From the NCBI GenBank assembly GCA_964556075.1, contig CAZKUV010000004.1, positions 1 to 35,205 on the forward strand: a stretch of 35,205 bases of DNA, read 5' to 3'. The notes beneath the pieces are model-generated. The model searched no databases. It was not told the origin of the DNA and saw only the letters and a list, made by a program, of their open reading frames with translations. Source of the DNA: JAUIHN01 sp964556075. Its GTDB lineage: Bacteria > Patescibacteriota > Saccharimonadia > Saccharimonadales > Saccharimonadaceae. Both the position numbers and the translations under genes were made by a program. Each line of letters opens with the position of its first letter. Within the stretch, counting starts at the first letter, position 1. Below, piece after piece: positions 1 to 8,177 of the stretch.

Positions 1-216
1 GATTGTGCTCTAAAAGAAACTGGTGTAAAGGGCGATACTATGGGCGAAAGAATGAGGACAGCCAAAGATAAATGGTCAAACAGAGATGCAGTTTGGAGGG
101 CGCATAAACTTAGGAATCAAATTGTTCATGAAACTAATGTCCAGGTAACCTATGACACTGCGCGTCGCGCTCTCGCAGGTTTCAAGAGAGCATTAAAGGA
201 TATAGGAGCAATTTGA
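1..216 (+). CDS. 3' end of an uncharacterised protein with an RNxxxH (HEPN-like) motif
   Basis: The frame is open from the first base of the window to TGA at 214-216, so only the last 71 residues of a longer protein are visible. It is basic and mostly helical in character. Near the middle it carries LRNQIVHE, an R-x4-H arrangement with a polar residue after the Arg. That is the active-site pattern of HEPN-superfamily domains, many of which are RNases or RNA-binding modules. One short motif in a fragment is weak evidence, so no function is assigned. Its stop codon overlaps the gatB start by one base (TGATG), so the two are probably cotranscribed and translationally coupled. Confidence 0.6.
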   Translation, partial: DCALKETGVKGDTMGERMRTAKDKWSNRDAVWRAHKLRNQIVHETNVQVTYDTARRALAGFKRALKDIGAI

Positions 217-1649
217 TGAGCGCTTATGATCATTATGAGATGACAATTGGTATTGAGTGTCATGTTCAGCTCGCAACCGCAACGAAGCTTTTTAGCCCAG
301 CAGACAATGACGCACGTGATGCTGATCCGAACAGTAAAGTATCACCAATAGACTTTGGTCTTCCTGGTATGCTGCCAGTCTTAAACAGAGAGGCAGTCAA
401 TCTCGCAATTAAAGCGGGTAAGGCATTAAACTCCACAATTGCAAAAGTAAGTCGATTTGACCGCAAACATTATTTTTACCCTGATCTCCCCAAGGGGTAC
501 CAAACAAGTCAGATGTACAACCCGATAATTATTGGTGGATATGTCGATGCGCCACTTGAGAATGGGGAGACGATACGGGTACGAATACATCATGCCCACA
601 TGGAAGAGGATGCCGGAAAGCTAACGCATCACGGGGACTATAGTCTGGTTGATCTTAATCGAGCAGGAACACCTCTCATAGAGATAGTCTCCGAACCTGA
701 TATACACAGTCCGGCCGAAGCTCGAGCATACGCTACTGAGCTATTTCTTCTAATGACTTATGCAGGAGTCACATTCGGTGACTTGTACCATGGCAATATG
801 CGCTTCGATGTCAATATATCAGTAGCCAAAAAAGGATCCGATAAACTGGGTCGAAGAACTGAAGTAAAGAATCTTAACTCTTTCCGCAGCGTAGAGAAGG
901 CTGCTGAGTATGAGTTCATACGTCAAGTTGATCTTCTCGAAAAAGGTGAAGAGGTTGTACAAGAGACGCGCGGCTGGAATGATGATAAGCAAGTAACAAC
1001 TTCGCAGCGTAGCAAGGAGGATGCCCAAGATTACCGTTATATGCCCGATGCTGATATCCCACCTATTGTATTAACGGATGAACAAATTAAAGAAATATGG
1101 TCTACTGTTCCTAAACTCCCACCTCAGTACCGCGAAGAGTTTTCTCGCCTTCATGTTGACCCTTCCGTAATAAGCAAGATACTTTCGCGAAAAGAGTATG
1201 CCGACATCGTATCTTCGGTGCTAGAAGAAGGAGGAGTGGGTCCTGCAATGCGTGTTGCAAATTGGATCGCAAGTAATCTAAGTATTGAGGAGGAAACTAG
1301 CAAGGTTATCTCCCCAAGCGTAGTAGATTTGCTGGACTTAACAGGTATGACTGAGAGGTCAGAAATTAGCTCGAATAGTGCATCGGAACTGTTCAATGCG
1401 CTTATGAACGGCGCAACCAACCCGAAGAAAATCGCCGAGGAGCGGAACTTGTTGCAGGTAAGTGACGAAAATACAATCGCAGCGATTGTCGATGAAGTGA
1501 TGGCTGATCCTGCAAGCCAAAAGGCAATTGAGGATATTAGGGGTGGTCATGAGAAGGCGATTGGGTATCTTGTCGGACAGATTATGAAGTTGTCGAAAGG
1601 TAAGGCGAATCCGGCACTTGCTCAAAAACTGATTCGCGAAAGATTGTAA
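216..1649 (+). CDS. gatB: Asp-tRNA(Asn)/Glu-tRNA(Gln) amidotransferase subunit B
   Basis: GatB activates the misacylated Glu-tRNA(Gln) or Asp-tRNA(Asn) carboxylate with ATP, so that ammonia from GatA can convert it to Gln or Asn in the cytoplasmic GatCAB complex. The 477-residue protein has the family length and landmarks: GIECHVQL at residues 12-19, PGMLPVLN, YFYPDLPKGYQTSQ, and the acidic nucleotide/Mg site HAHMEEDAGK at 126-135. The last third matches the helical GatB/YqeY tRNA-binding tail. I chose the ATG at 216, which has AGGAG at 204-208 seven bases upstream; a TTG at 213 is in frame but less likely. gatA and gatC are not in this window and may lie upstream. The family assignment is secure. 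Confidence 0.97.
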   Translation: MSAYDHYEMTIGIECHVQLATATKLFSPADNDARDADPNSKVSPIDFGLPGMLPVLNREAVNLAIKAGKALNSTIAKVSRFDRKHYFYPDLPKGYQTSQMYNPIIIGGYVDAPLENGETIRVRIHHAHMEEDAGKLTHHGDYSLVDLNRAGTPLIEIVSEPDIHSPAEARAYATELFLLMTYAGVTFGDLYHGNMRFDVNISVAKKGSDKLGRRTEVKNLNSFRSVEKAAEYEFIRQVDLLEKGEEVVQETRGWNDDKQVTTSQRSKEDAQDYRYMPDADIPPIVLTDEQIKEIWSTVPKLPPQYREEFSRLHVDPSVISKILSRKEYADIVSSVLEEGGVGPAMRVANWIASNLSIEEETSKVISPSVVDLLDLTGMTERSEISSNSASELFNALMNGATNPKKIAEERNLLQVSDENTIAAIVDEVMADPASQKAIEDIRGGHEKAIGYLVGQIMKLSKGKANPALAQKLIRERL

Positions 1650-1756
1650 ATGGAGGAAGAACGGCCAGACCTTAGAGCAGAGAACACCCGCAGTTCTGTG
1701 CAATTCATTTTTGAGCGACACAAACCTTGGAACATGAGACCATGCCATGTCGATTC

Positions 1757-1762
1757 TATAAT
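1757..1762 (+). promoter_or_regulatory. Candidate galU promoter -10
   Basis: TATAAT in the 176-base gatB-galU gap, with no good -35. It would start a leader of roughly 55-60 bases before galU, so galU can be transcribed independently of gatB. Confidence 0.5.
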
Positions 1763-1825
1763 AGTTACTCGAAGCAGGTAGATACACATGAAGCGGACGA
1801 AAAGTAATAAGGAATGGGGGTACAT

Positions 1826-2713
1826 GTGAAGCAGCCTACTAAAGCAATTATTCCAGCAGCAGGTTTTGGAACACGCTTTTTACCGCAGACAAAAGCAATG
1901 CCAAAAGAGATGCTACCACTTATCGACAAGCCTATTATTCAATATGTTGTTGAAGAACTGGTCGCAGCAGGAATTCAAGATATTATCATTGTCGGTAGTA
2001 GTAATAAGCGATCGATTGAGGATCATTTTGACGAACCCAGTCAGGATTTAATCGCCAACCTAGAGGCTGGTGGTGATAAAAAACGGTCGTATTTGGATAA
2101 AGTAAGGTCGCTAGCCTCTATGGCTAATTTCGTATATATTCGGCAGAAAGGTCCTTACGGAAATGCTACTCCGCTTCTTAGCGCTGCGCATCTCATCGAC
2201 AAAGGCGAGCCGTTTATCTATAAGTGGGCGGATGATTTCTTTAGTCCTGATGCAAACTCAACGAAGCAATTAATCGAAACATATAATCGATTTGGCGGTG
2301 GTGTCTTTGCATGCAAGAAAGCATTACGTGACGAAGAATATAGCCAATATGGATTTGCCGATGGGTCTGCGGTTGATGACCACACTATCAAGATGACATC
2401 CGTTATTGAAAAACCGGGCAAAGATAAGGCACCATCTGATCTCGCAAGTGTCAGTAATTATTTATTGCCCGCTGAACTGATTTCATATGTTGAGAAGGCA
2501 GCTATAACCCATAAAGAAGGGGAATTTACATTTCAACCTATGGTACAGCAGATGATTGACGATGGATATGAGTTCTTTGCTCGTGAGATTGTCAATGCAA
2601 CTTTTTATGATACTGGAAATCCTCTCGAGTACCTTAAGACTACGTTCGATTTTGGATTAAGCCATCCTGAATTCGGAACAGAACTTGCCGAGTATCTCAA
2701 AAAAAGACTATAA
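1826..2713 (+). CDS. galU: UTP--glucose-1-phosphate uridylyltransferase
   Basis: GalU makes UDP-glucose from UTP and glucose-1-phosphate, the donor for surface glycans and UDP-sugar interconversion. The nucleotide-binding signature AAGFGTRFLPQTKAMPKEM lies at the N terminus (from residue 11), followed by IDKPIIQYVVEE. EKPGKDKAPSDLASVSNYLL is the typical mid-protein sugar-site region. I prefer the GTG at 1826 (295 aa, beginning MKQPTKAIIPAAG as in homologues), with GGGG about six bases upstream. An in-frame ATG at 1814 would add four residues, but its AAGGA abuts the codon. The substrate glucose-1-phosphate could be supplied by the phosphohexomutase at 28397-30175. The stop codon lies inside the next gene's -10 element. 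Confidence 0.95.
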   Translation: MKQPTKAIIPAAGFGTRFLPQTKAMPKEMLPLIDKPIIQYVVEELVAAGIQDIIIVGSSNKRSIEDHFDEPSQDLIANLEAGGDKKRSYLDKVRSLASMANFVYIRQKGPYGNATPLLSAAHLIDKGEPFIYKWADDFFSPDANSTKQLIETYNRFGGGVFACKKALRDEEYSQYGFADGSAVDDHTIKMTSVIEKPGKDKAPSDLASVSNYLLPAELISYVEKAAITHKEGEFTFQPMVQQMIDDGYEFFAREIVNATFYDTGNPLEYLKTTFDFGLSHPEFGTELAEYLKKRL

Positions 2714-2714
2714 T
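2709..2714 (+). promoter_or_regulatory. Leaderless-type promoter -10 for the ytxG-like gene
   Basis: TATAAT overlaps the galU stop codon and ends six bases before the ATG at 2721, which puts the predicted transcription start at or next to the start codon. No Shine-Dalgarno site is present. Confidence 0.6.
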
Positions 2715-2720
2715 TAATAC

Positions 2721-2975
2721 ATGGACTGGGCACAAATACTAGTTATTGTTCTCGCTGTGTTGTTCGCCTTCTTTCTGTTGGCAGCAACGGTTTTGGCTGT
2801 ATTGCTAATAAAAGTTACTCGTCAAATCAAAGAAGTATCGGCGAGTGCTGAGCGGACTGTTCATGCTATCGAAGGGTCGATGAATGCCATAAACAAGTCT
2901 GCGCTTCCACTTATCGTAGCAAAGAAAATAGTTGAGCAGGTATCAAAGAAATCACAAAACAAGAAAGGAGGCTAG
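2721..2975 (+). CDS. Small membrane protein, YtxG/DUF948-like
   Basis: An 84-residue protein with one strongly hydrophobic segment at about residues 5-30, then an amphipathic helical tail (KVTRQIKEVSASAERTVHAI) and a Lys-rich C terminus. This layout resembles the DUF948/YtxG family of Gram-positive bacteria: an N-terminal membrane anchor followed by a coiled-coil-like cytoplasmic helix. Support comes from the next gene, which is a YtxH-like protein; ytxG and ytxH are adjacent in Bacillus. The gap to that gene is three bases and contains its Shine-Dalgarno site. Molecular function is unknown. Family assignment is moderate because the protein is short and low in complexity. Confidence 0.7.
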   Translation: MDWAQILVIVLAVLFAFFLLAATVLAVLLIKVTRQIKEVSASAERTVHAIEGSMNAINKSALPLIVAKKIVEQVSKKSQNKKGG

Positions 2976-2978
2976 CGC

Positions 2979-3239
2979 ATGAATAAGAATAAATTTGCGC
3001 TCGGTGCAGCCATCGGTGCGGTAGCTGGTGTTCTTGCTGGAATTCTTACTGCTCCGAAGTCCGGGAAGGAGACTCGAGAGGACTTGAAGATCAAAGCTGC
3101 AGAATTAAAAGAAGAGACGGCTCGACGTATAGAAGCTTCGAAGAATACCAAGCGACCAATCGATGCTATTAAAGATCAAGCGGAACAAGCTGTTACACGC
3201 GGCAAGGAACTCATTAAAGGTTCGCCGGATAAAAAATAG
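2979..3239 (+). CDS. YtxH-domain protein (stress-associated family)
   Basis: An 86-residue protein. The N terminus has a Gly/Ala-rich hydrophobic stretch (FALGAAIGAVAGVLAGILTA) directly followed by APKSGKETRED, the hallmark of the YtxH domain (GxxxG repeats, then AP-x-SG-x-E-x-R). The rest is a charged helix rich in Lys and Glu. YtxH proteins are membrane-associated and belong to the general stress regulon in Bacillus; their biochemical role is not established. AAGGAGG lies immediately upstream, within the end of the previous gene, so the pair is translated from one transcript. The domain call is good; a stress role here is inference. Confidence 0.85.
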   Translation: MNKNKFALGAAIGAVAGVLAGILTAPKSGKETREDLKIKAAELKEETARRIEASKNTKRPIDAIKDQAEQAVTRGKELIKGSPDKK

Positions 3240-3241
3240 TC

Positions 3242-3294
3242 ATACGGGAGAATGGTTAGATTTGGCAGGATTCGCTGCTCAGCGTCGTATTTTT
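3242..3294 (+). terminator. Candidate terminator after the ytxGH-like pair
   Basis: An outer stem ATACG (3242-3246) with CGTAT (3286-3290) encloses an inner hairpin CGCT-GCTC-AGCG (3273-3284). The outer arm runs directly into a T run (3290-3294). The outer loop is long, so this is tentative. Confidence 0.35.
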
Positions 3295-3311
3295 GATACA
3301 CTGGATATAGT

Positions 3312-6300
3312 ATGGGGGTAAAAACAGATACATCTTCAACCAACGATTCGGGATTATTGCCGTCAGATTTTGTTCATTTGCATAATCATACTCATCACAG
3401 CCTTCTCGACGGGTTAACGAAAATACCTGATCTAGTCGAGAAAGTTAAGTCGTATGGCATGGAAGCTGTGGCAATTACGGATCACGGCACAATGTCGGGA
3501 ACGATTGAGTTTTATAAAGAAGCAAAAAGTGCTGGCGTGAAACCAATTATTGGGATGGAGGGTTACGTTGCGGCTAGGTCGCGTTTCGATCGTGATCCAG
3601 CAAAAGACAAAGCACGGTATCACCTTACGCTTCTTGCTATGAATAAGGCAGGATATAAAAACCTGATGATGCTTGCGACGAAAGCAAGCCTTGAAGGGAT
3701 GTATTATAAGCCTCGTATTGATCACGAACTCCTAGAACAATATAACGAGGGTCTAATAATACTTAGTGGATGTGCGAGTAGCGAGCTTGGTGAAAATCTT
3801 CGAGTAGATAACTATGAAGAAGCAAAAAGGATCGCCGCGTGGTATAAGTCTATTTTCGGCGATCGTTATTATCTGGAGTTGCAAGATCATGGCCATCCTG
3901 ATAGTCCAACTGCCTGGGATATACAGACAAAAATAAATGAAGGTCTAGAAAGACTTTCTAGTGAACTAGATATTCCTTGTGTGGTAACCAGCGACGGGCA
4001 TTACCTGTCTCATGAAGATCGAGATACTCATGAGATTCTACTCTGTGTCGGAACGGGAGCGTTTTTATCAGACGAGAATCGGATGAGCCTCAAGGATTTC
4101 GAGCTTCACGTTACAGATCCCACCGACATTATTGGTAGATGGAGCGATAAAAACCCTGAAGCTGTAAAAAATACGAAAAGAATTGCTGACCGCTGTGCGC
4201 TGGAGATTGAATTAGGAGGAATACTAATTCCAAAGTTCCCAGTGCCAGAGGGCGAAACTGAAAAAAGCTACCTCGATCTCCTCGTGTATCGCGGAGTTGC
4301 TGTCCGTTATCTCAATAAGACGAAAGAAGAGTCAGAAAAACTTACGATTGAACAGATTCGAGCTCAGATTTCTGATGAGATTCAAGAACGCTTAACGATG
4401 GAGCTAGATGTTCTTGAAAAAATGGGATACAACGGATATTTCCTTATCGTACAAGATTTTATTAACTGGGGTAAATCTCAAGGAATAATCTTTGGTCCGG
4501 GTCGAGGATCTGCGGCAGGTTCCATTGTTGCCTATGCTCTAAATATTACTGATCTTGACCCATTGCATTACGGTCTGCTATTTGAACGGTTCTTAAACCC
4601 AGATCGTATTAGTATGCCAGACATAGACATTGATATACAGGATACCCGTCGAGATGAGGTCATTGCATATTGTGCTGAAAAATACGGAGAAGCTCGTGTG
4701 GCAAATATCGTTACTTTTGGACGTATGGCTGCTCGTGCAGCCGTTCGCGATGTAGCCAGGGTATTACAAGTACCATATGCTGAAAGTGATCGTCTTGCAA
4801 AATTGATTCCACCTCCCGTTCAGGGGCGTCATATACCACTTAGGAAAAGTGTCGAAGAAGACGCGGATCTCAAAAGAGAGTATGAGTCAAACCCGACAGC
4901 GAGAGAAGTATTCGACTTTGCAATGCGCCTTGAGGGTACAATTCGATCACACGGAGTTCATGCTGCCGGTGTAGTCATCGCTCCTGACGATATTGTAAAT
5001 TATGTTCCGCTCGAAATGGCACAGAAGGGAGTTGTGTCGACCCAATATCCTATGGGTCCAGTGGAAGAGCTCGGGCTTTTAAAGATGGACTTTCTTGGTC
5101 TTAGTAACCTTACCATTATTAACAACGCTCTTAGAATAATTCGTAAAGTATACAAAGATGACATTGAGCTTTCGAGGTTGCCTCTAGACGATCAAAAGAC
5201 GTACGAACTATTTCAACGTGGCGATACAACCGGGGTGTTTCAGTTAGAATCTGCGGGAATGAAGCGCTATCTTCGAGAGCTAAAACCAAGTTTTTTCGAT
5301 GACATTATTGCGATGGTAGCACTTTATCGACCTGGCCCGATGCAGTTCATCGATAGTTTCATTAGACGAAAGCATGGTGAAGAAAAAATCTCGTATTTGC
5401 ATCCAAAGATGGAAGCGGCATTATCTAGTACGTATGGTATTTTAGTGTACCAGGAACAGTTTATGCAAATTTCAAAGGACCTTGCGGGTTTCACTGGTGG
5501 CCAGGCGGATACGCTCAGGAAGGCGGTAGGCAAGAAAATAATGGAGATGATGAAAAAGGTTAAACCTGAATTCATCGAAGGGGCAATCAAACATTCGAAT
5601 GCCAACCGAGAAGATATGGAGAAATTCTGGGCGCAGCTTGAAGAGTTTGCTAATTACTGTTTCAACAAGTCCCACGCGGCTTGCTACGGGCTAATTGCCT
5701 ATTGGACTGCCTATCTTAAGGCACACTATCCTGATGCTTTCATGGCTGCCCTGATGACTAGCGACCACGATGATATCGACCGACTTGCAATAGAAATTAA
5801 TGAGTGTAAGCACATGGGGATCCGGGTACTCTCCCCAGATGTGAACGAATCATTTGGCGAATTCGCTGTCGTTCCTGGCCAGAATGCCATACGATTTGGA
5901 ATGACAGCCGTGAAGGGAGTTGGTGCCGGAGCTGCAGAAGAAATAATACGAGCCCGTCAAGAAGGAAAGTTTTCGAGTATCGAGGATTTTGCTCGAAGGG
6001 TAAGCACTGCAAAGGTAAACAAGAGAGTGTACGAATCTCTCATCAAAGCTGGGGGGTTTGACGCGTTCGGCGATCGTTCCGACTTGCTATTTAATCTTGA
6101 AGAGATACTTGCATTTGCTTCGAAAATTCAAAAAGAAGAGTTGAGCGGACAAGCTAATCTTTTCGGAGATTTACTTGGTGATGTTTCTGTTCAACCTAGT
6201 ATTGCGATGAAATCCTCACCAACAAAATTTACCGAAAAAGAACAGCTCACCTGGGAAAGGGAACTGCTTGGATTGTATATCAGCGCGCACCCCCTAGATA

Positions 6301-7025
6301 ACTACGATCACTATTTCGAGGAGCAGACAGTTGCTCTAACTAAGCTTTCTCCACAAAACGATGGCGCAAAAGTTACTGTTGGTGGGATTGTTGTTGATGT
6401 CCGGACAATTGTTACCAAATCCGGTTCGAAAATGGCATTTGTTCGCATAGAGGATAAGACAGGGGAGGGTGAAATAATAGTATTCCCGAACTTGTTCGAA
6501 CAAGTCGGTGGTAAGTTAGTTCAAGATGCAGTCATTAGAGTCTCTGGACGCATTAATGCTCGGGACAGGGAAGGTAATCTTATTAATGAATCAAAAGTGA
6601 TTGCAGAAGAAATTTCAGCAGTAACAGACCAGGAGTTACACGAATATGAGTCCACGGGACGAAAGATGGAGGCTCCAAAGGCAAGAGCAAACGTTACAGC
6701 AACTCGAGTGGCGAAAAAATCACAGCCTGGAAAATCTGGTGGAATCACCGCTGCTGTACTCCCTCAGTTACATAAACCATCTGTCACAATCGAAAGCTCG
6801 CTACCGAAAAAACTTTTCGTTCAGATTAAGGATCCTGAAGATCATGATTCGCTCCTCCGTCTAAAAGAAGCATGCACTCAGCACCCTGGTACAAACGACA
6901 TAATCTTGGTACTTGGTCAGGAAAAAAAATCCGCTCTACGACTACCGTTTAAGGTCGATAATAGCGATGAATTAATTGGAAAACTAGTTCGTGATCTTGG
7001 TGAAGACTGTGTAATTTTGAAATAA
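3312..7025 (+). CDS. dnaE: DNA polymerase III alpha subunit, DnaE type
   Basis: This is the replicative DNA polymerase catalytic subunit, 1237 residues. The N-terminal PHP domain begins with HLHNHTHHSLLDG (about residue 23). The C-family polymerase core includes GPGRGSAAGS and the catalytic acidic motif PDIDIDIQDTRRDEV (about 436-450). HGVHAAGVVI and DFLGLSNLT follow, then the helix-hairpin-helix region. An OB-fold (GAKVTVGGIVVDVRT, from about 1018) lies near the C terminus, ahead of a short terminal domain. The ATG at 3312 has no Shine-Dalgarno site; GATACA at 3295-3300 could be a -10 giving a leader of only a few bases. The gene stands alone, ahead of a prepilin gene. Confidence 0.97.
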   Translation: MGVKTDTSSTNDSGLLPSDFVHLHNHTHHSLLDGLTKIPDLVEKVKSYGMEAVAITDHGTMSGTIEFYKEAKSAGVKPIIGMEGYVAARSRFDRDPAKDKARYHLTLLAMNKAGYKNLMMLATKASLEGMYYKPRIDHELLEQYNEGLIILSGCASSELGENLRVDNYEEAKRIAAWYKSIFGDRYYLELQDHGHPDSPTAWDIQTKINEGLERLSSELDIPCVVTSDGHYLSHEDRDTHEILLCVGTGAFLSDENRMSLKDFELHVTDPTDIIGRWSDKNPEAVKNTKRIADRCALEIELGGILIPKFPVPEGETEKSYLDLLVYRGVAVRYLNKTKEESEKLTIEQIRAQISDEIQERLTMELDVLEKMGYNGYFLIVQDFINWGKSQGIIFGPGRGSAAGSIVAYALNITDLDPLHYGLLFERFLNPDRISMPDIDIDIQDTRRDEVIAYCAEKYGEARVANIVTFGRMAARAAVRDVARVLQVPYAESDRLAKLIPPPVQGRHIPLRKSVEEDADLKREYESNPTAREVFDFAMRLEGTIRSHGVHAAGVVIAPDDIVNYVPLEMAQKGVVSTQYPMGPVEELGLLKMDFLGLSNLTIINNALRIIRKVYKDDIELSRLPLDDQKTYELFQRGDTTGVFQLESAGMKRYLRELKPSFFDDIIAMVALYRPGPMQFIDSFIRRKHGEEKISYLHPKMEAALSSTYGILVYQEQFMQISKDLAGFTGGQADTLRKAVGKKIMEMMKKVKPEFIEGAIKHSNANREDMEKFWAQLEEFANYCFNKSHAACYGLIAYWTAYLKAHYPDAFMAALMTSDHDDIDRLAIEINECKHMGIRVLSPDVNESFGEFAVVPGQNAIRFGMTAVKGVGAGAAEEIIRARQEGKFSSIEDFARRVSTAKVNKRVYESLIKAGGFDAFGDRSDLLFNLEEILAFASKIQKEELSGQANLFGDLLGDVSVQPSIAMKSSPTKFTEKEQLTWERELLGLYISAHPLDNYDHYFEEQTVALTKLSPQNDGAKVTVGGIVVDVRTIVTKSGSKMAFVRIEDKTGEGEIIVFPNLFEQVGGKLVQDAVIRVSGRINARDREGNLINESKVIAEEISAVTDQELHEYESTGRKMEAPKARANVTATRVAKKSQPGKSGGITAAVLPQLHKPSVTIESSLPKKLFVQIKDPEDHDSLLRLKEACTQHPGTNDIILVLGQEKKSALRLPFKVDNSDELIGKLVRDLGEDCVILK

Positions 7026-7065
7026 TTTGTACCTTCAAGTATCCTAGTGATAAAGTGTAAGCAGT

Positions 7066-7629
7066 ATGCAAACGCAAAAATCGAAGCGAAATTTGGGATT
7101 TACCATCGTCGAGCTCCTTATTGTTATAGTAGTTATCGCCATTCTAGCTGCTATTAGTATTGTCGCATACACTGGTATACAAGCACGAGCCCGTGATACG
7201 ACCCGTAAGAATGATTTGGCCGCAATCGCAAAGGCCTTAGAGGTTAGGGCGATTGACAATACCCATACACTTGGGCATGGGAATAGCTGCACAAGTACTT
7301 CGTCTACCAGTGGCTGGTTCTCTCAAACTGGTATGAGTTTGAGCGGTACTAATTATGGTTCAAATTCAGCAGCACACTGTCTGTCGCTTGAAAGTAATAC
7401 TTCCGTAATCTATAAAGATCCTAGCGGTGCAACATCGTGTGCCTCAGGAGCACCAGATACATGTTTTGCTTATATGTATTGCTCTGCTGGAAATTACACG
7501 TATATTTTCGCGCACCTTGAGACAGTCAACACGACGAGTACATCCGTTGATGGTGCCGGGTGCCAAACTGCCTATGATACGACGTGGGGAATGAATTATT
7601 TCGTGCGGGCGACAAAAAGTGGTAATTAA
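7066..7629 (+). CDS. Type IV prepilin-like protein 1
   Basis: A 187-residue class III signal protein. A short basic leader (MQTQKSKRNLG) precedes the processing site G|FTIVELLIVIVVIAIL, where the prepilin peptidase cuts before Phe and Glu at +5 is present. The hydrophobic helix continues to AAISIVAYTGIQARARDT, the usual pilin stem. The C-terminal region is Ser/Thr/Gly-rich with several Cys (CTSTS, HCLSL, SCASG, DTCFAYMYC, GCQT), suggesting disulfides in an exported head domain. It is paralogous to the prepilin at 30242-30772. Its stop codon overlaps the convergent methylase stop (7626-7628). Whether it is a major or minor pilin, or a DNA-uptake pseudopilin, cannot be told. Confidence 0.9.
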   Translation: MQTQKSKRNLGFTIVELLIVIVVIAILAAISIVAYTGIQARARDTTRKNDLAAIAKALEVRAIDNTHTLGHGNSCTSTSSTSGWFSQTGMSLSGTNYGSNSAAHCLSLESNTSVIYKDPSGATSCASGAPDTCFAYMYCSAGNYTYIFAHLETVNTTSTSVDGAGCQTAYDTTWGMNYFVRATKSGN

Positions 7630-8123
7630 TTACTTGCCTTTATGCTTGTAAGAGCATAAAGGGCAATTCCAGTGGCAACCGACACATTAAACGATTCTTT
7701 TTGTCCGGACATCGGTATCTCAATAATTTGGTCGCATTCTTTTAAAAAATCCGACTGGATGCCATACACTTCTTCACCGACGGCAAGAATAAATTCATCG
7801 GGAGGTCTAACACTGCCTACTTTAATAGAATTTTTCGATTGCTCTAATGCTAAAATTGGCAGCGAATTCATCTGCATAAATTCATCTAACGATTCGTAGT
7901 ACGTAAACGGGACTAACGATTCTGCACCAAGAGCTGTTTTGTGGATTTGCTTGGTAATCTTCTGAGCAAGGTGAGGTAGACGAGTGTCATGTTTGTGATA
8001 CGGATATGGGGTATAGCCAGTGAGAATGATATGTTTAACTCCAAACCCTTCTGCGGTTCGAAAAATAGCACCTACATTATGTGTTGATCGGATATTGTGC
8101 AGCAAGAGAGAAATGACTGGCAT
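7626..8123 (-). CDS. SpoU/TrmH-family RNA 2'-O-methyltransferase
   Basis: A 165-residue SPOUT-fold methylase that would transfer a methyl group from SAM to a 2'-OH in tRNA or rRNA. Visible motifs in order are NIRSTHNVGAIFRTAEGFG (motif 1, with the catalytic-type Asn and Arg), the middle loop AVGEEVYGI (motif 2), and IPMSGQKESFNVSVATGIALY (motif 3, forming the knotted SAM site). The short length, without an N-terminal RNA-binding domain, resembles minimal SpoU proteins. The exact target nucleotide cannot be read from the sequence. It is transcribed divergently from pilB across a 54-base gap with an evident palindrome. Confidence 0.9.
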   Translation of the reverse strand: MPVISLLLHNIRSTHNVGAIFRTAEGFGVKHIILTGYTPYPYHKHDTRLPHLAQKITKQIHKTALGAESLVPFTYYESLDEFMQMNSLPILALEQSKNSIKVGSVRPPDEFILAVGEEVYGIQSDFLKECDQIIEIPMSGQKESFNVSVATGIALYALTSIKASN

Positions 8124-8129
8124 GGGGTA

Positions 8130-8135
8130 ATTATA
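8130..8135 (-). promoter_or_regulatory. Leaderless-type promoter -10 for the SpoU methylase
   Basis: On the minus strand, TATAAT ends six bases (TACCCC) before the ATG at 8123. The predicted transcription start coincides with the start codon. Confidence 0.6.
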
Positions 8136-8141
8136 CTATGT

Positions 8142-8161
8142 TTCAAACACTAGTGTTTTAA
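8142..8161. promoter_or_regulatory. Candidate operator palindrome between the methylase and pilB promoters
   Basis: AAACACTAGTGTTT (8145-8158) is a perfect 14-base palindrome, and one more symmetric TT/AA step outside it gives 18 of 20 symmetric bases. It lies 9-12 bases upstream of both divergent -10 hexamers, over their -35 zones, where a dimeric regulator would bind. Confidence 0.4.
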
Positions 8162-8163
8162 GG

Positions 8164-8169
8164 TACAAT
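8164..8169 (+). promoter_or_regulatory. Near-leaderless promoter -10 for pilB
   Basis: TACAAT ends eight bases before the ATG at 8178. There is no Shine-Dalgarno site, so the predicted leader is zero to two bases. Confidence 0.55.
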
Positions 8170-8177
8170 AAGCGGTA

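Noticed and set aside
1650..1781. A 43-codon open frame starting directly after the gatB stop
   Set aside because: No Shine-Dalgarno site, no suitable promoter, and it contains the candidate galU -10. The sequence resembles no known small protein, so it is probably chance.
1359..1787. A 142-codon minus-strand frame across the gatB end and the following gap
   Set aside because: Mostly antisense to conserved gatB sequence, with no recognisable domain or ribosome-binding site.
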